Below are positions 1-5,508 of a stretch of DNA of 5,508 nt, in pieces (position 1 is the stretch's first letter; each line of letters starts with the position of its first letter). The DNA comes from Spirochaetaceae bacterium. Lineage in GTDB: Bacteria > Spirochaetota > Spirochaetia > Treponematales > Rectinemataceae. The notes beneath the pieces are model-generated. The model made no database searches and was not told the DNA's origin. It saw nothing but the letters and a program-made list of their open reading frames with translations. The translations under genes and the position numbers were made by a program. The stretch is taken from the NCBI GenBank assembly GCA_003452735.1, contig DMNL01000105.1, forward strand, positions 1 through 5,508, in the 5' to 3' direction.

Positions 1-177
1 ATACACCCGTATCATTTCTTTTCTCGCTATAGACGAGCTCTATGTTGGTGGCAGCTTGGAGATTACGTACAGGCTCATGCCGATTGCGAACTGGCATTGC
101 GCATAATGCCTGAGAATAAGCTAGCCCAGGAGTTGCAGAAGAAAATCATGGAGCATCTGGCTAAAGAAGACATATAG
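1..177 (+). CDS. TPR-repeat protein, C-terminal fragment (5' end outside window)
   Basis: Frame 1 is open from the first base to a TAG at 175-177 and gives the last 58 residues of a protein whose start lies outside the window. Residues 9-39 match the tetratricopeptide-repeat consensus closely: RRAL, then a WWQLGDY turn, then A25, A32 and P37 at the usual TPR positions 20, 27 and 32, ending in MPEN. After it comes a short charged, Lys/Glu-rich helix (about residues 40-58), which looks like the capping helix often found after the last repeat. TPR domains are protein-protein interaction scaffolds; the partner and the rest of the protein cannot be judged from this piece. The gene runs in the same direction as the downstream tRNA-Glu but is separated from it by 140 bases and a probable promoter, so they are probably separate transcripts. 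The TPR assignment is fairly sure; function is unknown. Confidence 0.75.
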   Translation: MHPYHFFSRYRRALCWWQLGDYVQAHADCELALRIMPENKLAQELQKKIMEHLAKEDI

Positions 178-234
178 AACCTCATTGAAAGCTAAGTTTG
201 CACTCTTATTGCATTTCAATTATGGTCTTGCTTA

Positions 235-263
235 TTGACATGCGTTGGAAATTCTGATAGGTT
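235..263 (+). promoter_or_regulatory. Probable sigma-70-type promoter for tRNA-Glu
   Basis: A perfect -35 hexamer TTGACA sits at 235-240, followed by a 17-base spacer and TAGGTT at 258-263, which shares the T, A and final T with the TATAAT consensus. Transcription would start near 270, giving a 5' leader of about 48 bases to be trimmed from the tRNA. The strong -35 and weak -10 are the main caution. It is the best promoter-like sequence between the TPR gene and the tRNA. Confidence 0.5.
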
Positions 264-317
264 CACTGCCGTTCGACCTTCCCGTCCTAAAAATGGGCTT
301 AGAATGCCGAAATGAAT

Positions 318-389
318 GTCCCCATCGTCTAGAGGTTAGGACAGCGGGTTTTCAACCCGCCAACAGGGGTTCGATTCCCCTTGGGGATA
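318..389 (+). tRNA. tRNA-Glu (anticodon UUC)
   Basis: The full cloverleaf can be folded by hand. The acceptor stem is 318-324 with 382-388, starting with the G1-U72 wobble pair; the discriminator base is A389. The D stem is 327-329 with 340-342 and the D loop holds GG at 334-335. The anticodon stem is GCGGG 344-348 with CCCGC 356-360, and the seven-base loop TTTTCAA places the anticodon TTC at 351-353. The variable loop is CAAC, and the T stem AGGGG 365-369 pairs with CCCCT 377-381 around the loop TTCGATT. The 3' CCA is not encoded (the next bases are GAT), so it must be added by CCA-adding enzyme. It charges glutamate for GAA/GAG codons and, in organisms using the C5 pathway, also feeds tetrapyrrole synthesis. 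U8 (base 325), the site modified by ThiI, is present. A strong terminator follows directly. Confidence 0.97.
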
Positions 390-392
390 GAT

Positions 393-423
393 AAAGCTAT
401 CATGGTTTCATGGTAGCTTTTTT
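393..423 (+). terminator. Intrinsic terminator after tRNA-Glu, probably shared with thiI
   Basis: Bases 393-404 (AAAGCTATCATG) pair with 409-420 (CATGGTAGCTTT) to form a 12-bp stem with one U-G pair and a four-base loop GTTT; a run of T follows (418-423, then more T-rich sequence). It starts four bases after the tRNA. Because the hairpin is nearly symmetric, it also lies immediately past the stop codon of the convergent minus-strand thiI gene (TAA at 422-424). On that strand the trailing T-run is short (TTTAT), so termination there should be weaker. Confidence 0.9.
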
Positions 424-1612
424 ATTTTGTATTAGTTTTTAGCGCATATGCGAAATCAAAATATTTCCTCTCGGATTTCATGACAGCCGATTCAATTAGA
501 TTATTTAAAGCAAGCGATTCAAAATAGCCTTTAAGCTCCTCATAATCGGGCTTTAGAATGGGGTGTTTAGGACTAAATACAACACAGCAGTCTTCATAGG
601 GCAAAATCGAAATCTCATATGTCTCTATTTGTCGCGCGATAGCGATGATCTCTTCTTTGTCTATTCCAATTAGAGGCCTTAAGACAGGCAAGGAAGTTTT
701 GCTCTGAGATAATCGCATATTTTCCGCTGTTTGGCTTGCAACTTGTCCAAGGCTTTCGCCAGTTACGATAGAGTTTGCATTGATGCGATGGGCAATAATA
801 TCAGCTGCCTGCATCATCGCCATCCTAAGCATGAGCGTTTTTGTCTCCTCATAAGATGTTTTAGATATAGCAAGCTGAATATCTGTAAATGGTACAATCC
901 ACAGATGCATGCCACCTGTCCAGATTGCAATACGTGCAGCAAGGCGTTCGACTTTCTGCTGAGCCTCAGGCGAGGTATAAGGATAGCTGTGAAAATAAAC
1001 GCTTTCGAGCGCAAGGCCTCGACAAGCCATCATGTATCCTGCGACCGGTGAATCGATTCCTCCAGAGAGAAGTAGAATTCCTTTGCCTTGGCTCCCTACC
1101 GGCAATCCTCTAGGCCCTGCAGCGGTGCTAGAATAGATATAGGCTCGCTCTCTGATTTCTATCCTGATTATAAAATCCGGATTATGAACATCTACAGAAA
1201 GTGTTGGATATTCAGCAAGAACGCTATTGCCAGCAATAACGCATATCCTGTAGGAATCAAAAGGAAAGCTTTTGTCTGAACGCCTAGCTTCTATTTTGAA
1301 GGTATGTGCGCCTGTCAAGATTTCTGTCTTAGCGCATTCTACTGCAGCTAGGCAAATTTCATCTATATCTTTTTTTGTCTTAATGGCTTTTGCAACACCA
1401 TTTATCCCAGGGCAATGCTGAAGCACAAATAAAGTTAATTCCGAATCTTTCTCTTCGACAGTCAGGAAAAATCTACCGGGATATTCCTCGAGCGTAAATG
1501 GGATACCTTTGAGCCTCTTGGTTATCTGTTCTTTCAAGCGACGCGCAAATTCGCGCTTATTGCCAAGCTTTAGCTCAATTTCACCTGGTTTGATGAGGAA
1601 AAGAGTATGCAT
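422..1612 (-). CDS. thiI: tRNA 4-thiouridine synthase ThiI (no rhodanese domain)
   Basis: A 396-residue ThiI, which adenylates U8 of tRNAs and replaces its oxygen with sulfur to give 4-thiouridine, a near-UV sensor and tRNA-stabilising base. Domains in order: an N-terminal ferredoxin-like region (about 1-60, with KPGEIELKLGNK), a THUMP RNA-binding domain (about 61-165, with FKIEARR and DVHNPD), and a PP-loop ATP pyrophosphatase domain (about 175-390). The PP-loop is SGGIDSP at 183-189; TGESLGQVASQT at 284-295 and LRPLIG at 311-316 are further family signatures. The sulfur-accepting cysteine lies in DCC (C342/C343), matching Cys344 of the E. coli enzyme. The protein ends shortly after the PP-loop domain, so the C-terminal rhodanese domain of the E. 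coli type (482 residues) is absent, as in Bacillus. It starts 13 bases after the desulfurase stop, so it is the last gene of the operon; no Shine-Dalgarno is visible and translational coupling is likely. A thiazole-synthesis role is unlikely without rhodanese (inference). Confidence 0.96.
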   Translation of the reverse strand: MHTLFLIKPGEIELKLGNKREFARRLKEQITKRLKGIPFTLEEYPGRFFLTVEEKDSELTLFVLQHCPGINGVAKAIKTKKDIDEICLAAVECAKTEILTGAHTFKIEARRSDKSFPFDSYRICVIAGNSVLAEYPTLSVDVHNPDFIIRIEIRERAYIYSSTAAGPRGLPVGSQGKGILLLSGGIDSPVAGYMMACRGLALESVYFHSYPYTSPEAQQKVERLAARIAIWTGGMHLWIVPFTDIQLAISKTSYEETKTLMLRMAMMQAADIIAHRINANSIVTGESLGQVASQTAENMRLSQSKTSLPVLRPLIGIDKEEIIAIARQIETYEISILPYEDCCVVFSPKHPILKPDYEELKGYFESLALNNLIESAVMKSERKYFDFAYALKTNTK

Positions 1613-1625
1613 AGCTTTTGTATTA

Positions 1626-2807
1626 TCAGGTTTTAAGCTTTCGATACAAGACCTCGACCTGTTCTAGAAAGGAATCAATGTCTTGTAGGGTTGTCAATGG
1701 ACCAGTAGAGACACGAATTGATGAAAAAGCTATATCCTCAGGTACTTGCATAGCCTTCAAGACTCGTCGTTCTGCATGGTGAATGTTCGACATGCAGGCT
1801 GAGCCCGTAGAAACCGCGATGTGACAGTCCGACAATGCTCGCACCATAGTTTCTCCGCCTAAACCAGGGAAAGCCATTGATATTATCGAGGGCACAAAGC
1901 CATTATCTTTTGGTATTCGTTCAGGAATTATGAGAGCATTGGGAATGCTCGATATGCCATCTATGATGCGTTCCTCAAGTATTAAAGCTTTCTCTTGATT
2001 TGCTGGCATCGATAGTGCTGCTTTTTCAGCAGCAAGAGAAAAAGCAAATGCACCAAAGAGATTTTCTGTACCTGGTTTCAAGCCCGACTCTTGTCCTCCG
2101 CCACGGATAAAAATTTCCGGAGGTCGAGCAAACCAAAGCCCACCTGTTCCCTTTGGTCCTCGGATTTTATGTGCGGATACAGCAAAGCTATCCGCATAGT
2201 TTTCGAGATCTCTAATCGATAACTTTCCAAGCGCTTGAACTGCATCAACATGAAGCCATGGCTTTTTCATTCTCTTTAGCTGAACAACTTCTCTGATGCT
2301 CTCCGATATGGCTTTGATGTCTTGAATGGCACCTGTCTCATTGTTGACATTCATAATGCAGATTATGACAGTCTCATTGCGTATCTTAGAAGCGACGTGC
2401 TCAGCTTCGAGATGTCCTTTTGAATCAGGATCGATCCTCGACACTTGAAGCCCTAGTCTTTCCAAAACGCGTATTTGTTCTTCAATTGCAGAGTGTTCGA
2501 TCGAAGATATTATGGCATGTATGGGTTTTCCTGCAGAACTAGCACGTCTAAGCCTCTCGAGGATTGCAAAGATTGGTATATGATCCGCCTCAGTGCCACT
2601 GCTGGTGAAAACAAAATTCCCTTTTGTAATACCTATGGAGTGCATGACTCTTGCACGCGATTCTTCGAGAGCCTGCCGAGCCTCTTTACCAAGCCAATGT
2701 TTGCTCGATGGGTTTCCATATGCTCTAAGACTGAATTCCAGCGCGCTGCGCATTATATCAGAATCAAGCGGTGTTGTTGCAGCCCAATCAAGATAAATAT
2801 CTTTCAT
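1626..2807 (-). CDS. Cysteine desulfurase, NifS/IscS (group I) type, partner of ThiI
   Basis: A 393-residue PLP-dependent enzyme that turns L-cysteine into alanine and leaves the sulfur as an enzyme persulfide for transfer to acceptors. The N-terminus MKDIYLDWAATTP is the standard family start. Visible motifs: GNPSSKHWLG (31-40), SSGTEAD (69-75), the IEHSA histidine H105, NNETGA (155-160), HVDAVQ with D188 that contacts the PLP nitrogen, the PLP lysine K214 in SAHKIRGPKG, and the catalytic cysteine C338 in STGSACMS, which marks the group I (NifS/IscS) class rather than SufS. SIRVSTG (363-369) follows. The start at 2807 is chosen because a longer reading to 2876 would overlap the upstream gene by about 60 bases and add non-family residues. 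It lies 7 bases after that gene's stop; a GGGAG at 2820-2824 is a rather distant ribosome site. Tandem TGA TAA stops precede thiI, suggesting a dedicated NifZ-like sulfur donor, though general Fe-S supply (IscS role) is possible. Confidence 0.95.
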   Translation of the reverse strand: MKDIYLDWAATTPLDSDIMRSALEFSLRAYGNPSSKHWLGKEARQALEESRARVMHSIGITKGNFVFTSSGTEADHIPIFAILERLRRASSAGKPIHAIISSIEHSAIEEQIRVLERLGLQVSRIDPDSKGHLEAEHVASKIRNETVIICIMNVNNETGAIQDIKAISESIREVVQLKRMKKPWLHVDAVQALGKLSIRDLENYADSFAVSAHKIRGPKGTGGLWFARPPEIFIRGGGQESGLKPGTENLFGAFAFSLAAEKAALSMPANQEKALILEERIIDGISSIPNALIIPERIPKDNGFVPSIISMAFPGLGGETMVRALSDCHIAVSTGSACMSNIHHAERRVLKAMQVPEDIAFSSIRVSTGPLTTLQDIDSFLEQVEVLYRKLKT

Positions 2808-2814
2808 CGATAGC

Positions 2815-3117
2815 TTAGGCTCCCAATGCCATTTTCCATTCTGACTCAATGAAACCAATAAGGTGTTTTCTGGCATCTATTACCATAAAGGGAAAGATGA
2901 TATTTTCTTTGAATCTTTCGCCAAGCTCCTTCTTTATCGCGTTTTTTGATTCGAATGGAATACGATCGATAAAAAGATATTTATAGGCAAAATTATTTGC
3001 ATCGAGAAAAGCCAGTGCTTTCTTGCAAAAGATGCAGGTAGAAAGCGCGTACACCATTATTTCATGGTCTTTTCGCAGGCCTCCTTTTTCTATTATAGAA
3101 AGATTTTCAAGATTCAT
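2815..3117 (-). CDS. Small glutaredoxin-like (thioredoxin-fold) protein with CIFC motif
   Basis: A 100-residue protein with a thioredoxin/glutaredoxin fold pattern: a beta strand EIMVYALST (about 19-27), the redox motif CIFC (C28, C31) at the start of a helix KKALAFLDANN, a second strand YKYLFIDR, then a helix, then IIFPFMVID with the cis-proline P76 that normally faces the CxxC pair, and a final GFIESEWKMALG helix. This resembles the glutaredoxin family proteins of anaerobes rather than classical CPYC glutaredoxins. The likely role is dithiol-disulfide exchange in the cytoplasm; there is no signal peptide. It is the first gene of the operon with the desulfurase and ThiI, so a role in reducing or relaying sulfur for them is a reasonable inference, not shown. 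The start at 3117 is preferred over an in-frame ATG at 3138 because GGAGAGG lies just before it and the -10 box abuts the upstream ATG. Confidence 0.8.
   Translation of the reverse strand: MNLENLSIIEKGGLRKDHEIMVYALSTCIFCKKALAFLDANNFAYKYLFIDRIPFESKNAIKKELGERFKENIIFPFMVIDARKHLIGFIESEWKMALGA
2820..2824 (-). promoter_or_regulatory. Ribosome binding site for the cysteine desulfurase
   Basis: On the minus strand GGGAG lies 12 bases before the ATG at 2805-2807, inside the last codons of the glutaredoxin-like gene. The spacing is longer than ideal, but it is the only Shine-Dalgarno-like sequence there and supports the internal ATG over the longer reading. Confidence 0.45.
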
Positions 3118-3121
3118 TAGG

Positions 3122-3128
3122 CCTCTCC
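3122..3128 (-). promoter_or_regulatory. Ribosome binding site deciding the start of the glutaredoxin-like gene
   Basis: GGAGAGG on the minus strand ends 4 bases before the ATG at 3115-3117 (7 bases when measured from GGAG). The alternative ATG at 3136-3138 has no purine-rich sequence upstream, so this site decides the start. Confidence 0.75.
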
Positions 3129-3138
3129 AATTTTTCAT

Positions 3139-3167
3139 ATTATATATCCGAAATGATGTTTTTAGAT
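3139..3167 (-). promoter_or_regulatory. Probable promoter of the glutaredoxin-desulfurase-thiI operon
   Basis: A perfect -10 TATAAT reads on the minus strand at 3144-3139. Seventeen bases upstream the hexamer is ATCTAA (3167-3162), a poor -35, so the promoter may be weak or need an activator. Transcription would begin near 3132, leaving a leader of about 15 bases that contains the ribosome binding site. No other operon promoter is evident before the desulfurase or thiI. Confidence 0.55.
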
Positions 3168-3199
3168 ATAGGGCATCCTTGGAGAGAAATTAGAATCTG

Positions 3200-3226
3200 T
3201 TGATAAAAGCCCTTGTTTCGTATAAA
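3200..3226 (+). promoter_or_regulatory. Probable lepA promoter
   Basis: TTGATA at 3200-3205 (five of six bases of the -35 consensus) and TATAAA at 3221-3226 (five of six of the -10) are separated by 15 bases, shorter than the usual 17. The start of transcription would fall near 3233, only about two bases before the lepA ATG, so the mRNA would be essentially leaderless. No Shine-Dalgarno precedes the gene, which agrees with this. Confidence 0.5.
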
Positions 3227-3234
3227 GTTTGCCT

Positions 3235-5049
3235 ATGATTGAGCCTGCCTGCATTCGCAATTTTTGTATCATTGCGCACATTGACCATGGGAAAAGCACT
3301 CTTGCCGATAGGTTTATTGAAAAGGCTCATCTCATCGATTCAAGGAAACTTCAAGATCAGATGCTTGATAACATGGATATCGAGCGCGAGCGAGGCATAA
3401 CGATAAAAAGTCAGGCTATTAGTCTTCCTTATATAGCCAAAGATGGAAAAACCTATATGCTCAATCTTGTAGACACTCCAGGACATGTCGATTTCTCCTA
3501 TGAAGTTTCTAGAGCGATCGCTGCATGTGAGGGAGCCGTCTTAGTCATCGATGCAACACAGGGTGTCGAGGCGCAGACGCTGTCGAATATGTACATGGCG
3601 CTAGAACACGATCTGGAGATAATTCCAGTCATCAACAAGATCGATATGGCCAGTGCCGATATCGAAGGCGTAAGAGGTCAGATAAATAAGGATCTAGGCT
3701 TGGAAGGAGAAAGTGCTCTTGCGGTATCTGCTAAATTGGGAATTGGAATAGATGAGCTCTGTGAAGCTATTGTAGAGAGAATCCCGCCACCTAATGGTGT
3801 AGCAGAGAATCCTCTTCAGGCTCTCATATTTGATTCGCATTACGATCCTTATCGAGGGGCTATAGTACATCTTAGACTAAAAGAAGGCTCTATAAGGAAA
3901 GGCATGCATATTAGGCTTATGTCTACAGGGGCAATTCATGAAGTAGAAGAGGTAGGGCATTTTAGGATGGCGCTTTCTCCAGCAGAAGAGCTCTCGGCAG
4001 GGGAGGTTGGCTACTGTATTGCAGGCATAAAAACTGTAAAAGAAGTTCGTGTCGGTGATACTTTAACAGATTATGAAAATCCCTGTAAAACAGCCTTGCC
4101 TGGTTTTAGAGAGGTAAAGCCTGTCGTCTTCAGCTCAATTTATCCAATGGATTCTTCAGATTACGAGGAATTGAGAGATAGTCTTGAAAAGCTTGTATTA
4201 AACGATGCATCACTTATATTTGAAAAAGACCATTCGCTTGCTCTAGGATTTGGATTTCGATGTGGATTTTTGGGACTTTTGCATCTTGAAGTCGTTCAGG
4301 AGAGACTCGAGCGTGAATATGGTCAATCTATCATTATGACTGCGCCTTCAGTTCGATATAGGGTGATTTTTAAAGATGGCTCAACACTGTATATTGACAA
4401 TCCCAGCGATTATCCCGACCCCTCGCGCATCGAGAGTGTAGAGGAGCCCTACATAAAGGCAGAAATAATCACCCCAGTAGATTATGTTGGCAATATAATT
4501 TCTCTCTGCGTAGGCAAGCGTGGGAGTCAAGAGTCTTTTCTGCATTTGGATGAAAAGCGTGTAGAACTTGTATTTGAAATGCCTCTTGCAGAGGTTCTTT
4601 TTGATTTCTACGACAAACTCAAGTCTACCTCCCGCGGATATGCCAGTTTCGATTACGAAGTGACGGGTTATAGGCTTACAGATGTTGTAAAACTGGACTT
4701 CCTCATAAATGGAGAGCCTGTCGATGCGCTCTCGATGCTTGTATATAGGCCAAATGCTTATGATCGAGCTAGGATTGTCTGCGAGCGCTTGCGTCGCAAT
4801 ATTCCACGCCAGCAATTCAAGATTCCCATTCAGGGGTCCATAGGAAGTCAAATTATTGCTAGAGAGACTGTCAATCCTGTTCGAAAAGATGTGCTTGCTA
4901 AATGCTATGGGGGGGATATAACCCGTAAAAGAAAACTACTAGAGAAGCAAAAAGAAGGCAAGAAAAAATTAAAGACTATTGGAAATGTCGAGCTAGGAAA
5001 AGAAGTATTTTTGTCTGTACTGCGCGCTAGTGAAGAAGAGGATAGATAA
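3235..5049 (+). CDS. lepA: Elongation factor 4 / LepA, translational GTPase
   Basis: A 604-residue ribosome-associated GTPase of the LepA/EF4 family, close to the usual 600. It binds the ribosome like EF-G and is linked to back-translocation, initiation or recovery of stalled ribosomes under ionic stress. GTPase motifs are intact: G1 AHIDHGKS (14-21), G2 threonine T56 in RGITI, G3 DTPGH (80-84) with the catalytic histidine H84, G4 NKID (134-137) and G5 SAK (165-167). The beta-barrel domain II follows (about 190-280), then EF-G-like domain III (about 290-370, with [13 protein letters not shown] at 338-350), domain V (about 400-480) and the LepA-specific C-terminal domain (about 485-604) with RQQFKIPIQ and the basic [16 protein letters not shown] (563-578). 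The ATG at 3235 is preferred; an in-frame TTG at 3229 would add two residues but lies upstream of the predicted transcription start. It is transcribed alone, divergently from the sulfur operon. Confidence 0.98.
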   Translation: MIEPACIRNFCIIAHIDHGKSTLADRFIEKAHLIDSRKLQDQMLDNMDIERERGITIKSQAISLPYIAKDGKTYMLNLVDTPGHVDFSYEVSRAIAACEGAVLVIDATQGVEAQTLSNMYMALEHDLEIIPVINKIDMASADIEGVRGQINKDLGLEGESALAVSAKLGIGIDELCEAIVERIPPPNGVAENPLQALIFDSHYDPYRGAIVHLRLKEGSIRKGMHIRLMSTGAIHEVEEVGHFRMALSPAEELSAGEVGYCIAGIKTVKEVRVGDTLTDYENPCKTALPGFREVKPVVFSSIYPMDSSDYEELRDSLEKLVLNDASLIFEKDHSLALGFGFRCGFLGLLHLEVVQERLEREYGQSIIMTAPSVRYRVIFKDGSTLYIDNPSDYPDPSRIESVEEPYIKAEIITPVDYVGNIISLCVGKRGSQESFLHLDEKRVELVFEMPLAEVLFDFYDKLKSTSRGYASFDYEVTGYRLTDVVKLDFLINGEPVDALSMLVYRPNAYDRARIVCERLRRNIPRQQFKIPIQGSIGSQIIARETVNPVRKDVLAKCYGGDITRKRKLLEKQKEGKKKLKTIGNVELGKEVFLSVLRASEEEDR

Positions 5050-5090
5050 AAGGCTGTCCGTGAATATGGACAAGCCTTTTATCTATTTCT
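5042..5090 (+). terminator. Bidirectional intrinsic terminator after lepA
   Basis: Bases 5042-5059 pair with 5068-5086 to form an 18-bp stem with a single bulged A (5072) and an eight-base loop (5060-5067). The GC-rich core GGCTGTCC / GGACAAGCC is followed by TTTTATCTATTTCT. The left arm includes the last two codons and the stop codon of lepA. The structure is nearly symmetric, with A-rich sequence on the left, so it should also stop the convergent minus-strand gene that ends at 5113. Confidence 0.88.
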
Positions 5091-5112
5091 AACTATTGTA
5101 TAGGACTATCAA

Positions 5113-5508
5113 CTAATTAGCCATAAAGAGCTTCGCAAAAGTCGTGTTGAAATTATCTTTGAACTTCTCTGATGATAAAATTGAATTACGAATATGGTTT
5201 TCCATGGCGGTTTGGAAAAAATAAGGGTAAGAGAATTTCGTGTAAGAGGCTTCCTGATCACTTGCTTCACTGTCTTCCGTAACCTTCATAACTACTACCG
5301 AAGCATCCAGAAGTACCGGTTCAGATACTGCATCTTTAGGTGTTGAGAAAAGTGTTGTAAGGAAAGTCTCGTTCTCTACTGCGCCAACAAGATCGGTATC
5401 CAGCGAGCGATAGGGTTCCTGAAAAAGGCTGATCTGCTGACCATAGAAATAGAAACCTGGATTGCCGTAATTAAGTATAAAGGGACCTGCTGACTTTACT
5501 TGAAGACC
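5113..5508 (-). CDS. C-terminal fragment, possible parvulin/SurA-PpiD-like protein (5' end outside window)
   Basis: An open frame runs on the minus strand from the right edge to a TAG at 5113-5115 and gives the last 131 residues of a protein whose start is outside the window. I do not recognise the gene with certainty. The stretch LFSTPKDAVSEPVLLDA and the following VVVMKVTED resemble the end of a parvulin (PpiC-type) prolyl-isomerase or SurA/PpiD-like module, where a Gly/Ala-VSEPV turn is followed by a final beta strand. Then comes an acidic low-complexity linker (EDSEASDQEAS) and a C-terminal helical part (about residues 97-131) with YPYFFQTAMENHIRNSILSS and KFKDNFNTTFAKLF. Such proteins are usually secreted chaperones, but the signal region is not in view. 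It converges on lepA, sharing its terminator, and is not co-transcribed with it. A generic lipoprotein or hypothetical exported protein is the alternative. Confidence 0.7.
   Translation of the reverse strand, partial: GLQVKSAGPFILNYGNPGFYFYGQQISLFQEPYRSLDTDLVGAVENETFLTTLFSTPKDAVSEPVLLDASVVVMKVTEDSEASDQEASYTKFSYPYFFQTAMENHIRNSILSSEKFKDNFNTTFAKLFMAN

Noticed and set aside
281..297. Small hairpin CCCGT / ATGGG in the tRNA leader
   Set aside because: Only five pairs, one of them G-U, with a seven-base loop; too weak to call a terminator or riboswitch.
178..317. Possible small RNA or T-box-like leader before tRNA-Glu
   Set aside because: No specifier loop, T-box motif or terminator-antiterminator pair is visible, and the stretch is explained by a promoter and a short tRNA leader.
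731..1279. Several plus-strand open frames of 63-106 codons opposite thiI (731-1051, 889-1113, 1088-1279), and a minus-strand frame at 814-1014
   Set aside because: They lie wholly within thiI in other frames, have no recognisable motifs, and the thiI frame shows clear family conservation throughout.
2475..2813. Plus-strand open frames of 112 and 67 codons opposite the cysteine desulfurase
   Set aside because: They are antisense to a strongly conserved gene, Cys/Arg-rich without domain features, and have no supporting promoter or ribosome site that I can see.
2808..2876. Longer reading of the cysteine desulfurase with 23 extra N-terminal residues
   Set aside because: It would overlap the glutaredoxin-like gene by about 60 bases, and the residues do not resemble the family; MKDIYLDWAATTP is the normal start.
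3118..3138. Upstream ATG adding seven residues to the glutaredoxin-like protein
   Set aside because: There is no ribosome binding site before it, it touches the predicted -10 box, and a strong GGAGAGG sits just before the ATG at 3117.
3229..3234. TTG start for lepA two codons upstream
   Set aside because: A rare start codon without a ribosome site, and upstream of the predicted transcription start; the ATG at 3235 gives a normal LepA N-terminus. It cannot be fully excluded.
4381..4851. Minus-strand open frame of 156 codons opposite lepA
   Set aside because: It is wholly antisense to the conserved LepA C-terminal half, and the translation shows no domain or signal features.

Overview
The window is a compact, ordinary bacterial chromosome segment with short intergenic gaps and no sign of insertion sequences, phage genes or CRISPR. 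The genes fit a free-living or host-associated anaerobe-like bacterium: a rhodanese-less ThiI, a small CxxC glutaredoxin-like protein, and a tRNA without an encoded CCA end. Base composition is moderately AT-rich by eye. A spirochaete (Treponema/Rectinema-like) or a Firmicutes-like lineage would both fit. I lean weakly towards a spirochaete, but nothing in the window proves the taxon.

Layout. Bases 1-177 hold the end of a plus-strand gene for a tetratricopeptide-repeat (TPR) protein. Bases 178-317 are intergenic and carry a probable promoter with a perfect TTGACA. Bases 318-389 are tRNA-Glu(UUC), followed by a strong hairpin terminator at 393-423. On the minus strand, reading right to left from 3117 to 422, lies a tight three-gene operon: a glutaredoxin-like protein, a NifS/IscS-type cysteine desulfurase, and ThiI (tRNA 4-thiouridine synthase). 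Bases 3118-3234 are the divergent promoter region. Bases 3235-5049 encode LepA/EF4 on the plus strand, followed by a long hairpin terminator. The last 396 bases hold the C-terminal part of a minus-strand gene, possibly a parvulin-type (SurA/PpiD-like) periplasmic chaperone, cut by the window edge.

How the genes work together. The minus-strand operon reads as a dedicated sulfur relay. The desulfurase takes sulfur from cysteine as a persulfide and ThiI uses it to thiolate U8 of tRNAs. The small CxxC protein is a good candidate for the reductant or carrier that keeps the relay turning. This ThiI has no C-terminal rhodanese domain, as in Bacillus-type NifZ-ThiI pairs. The adjacent tRNA-Glu has the U8 that ThiI modifies and a U34 wobble base of the kind other desulfurase-fed enzymes (MnmA) thiolate. 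LepA is a separate, divergently transcribed translation factor.

The points most worth a second look are the glutaredoxin-desulfurase-ThiI cassette, a probable leaderless start of lepA, an inverted repeat over the operon promoter, and the truncated gene at the right edge. I did not find a clearly new kind of system.
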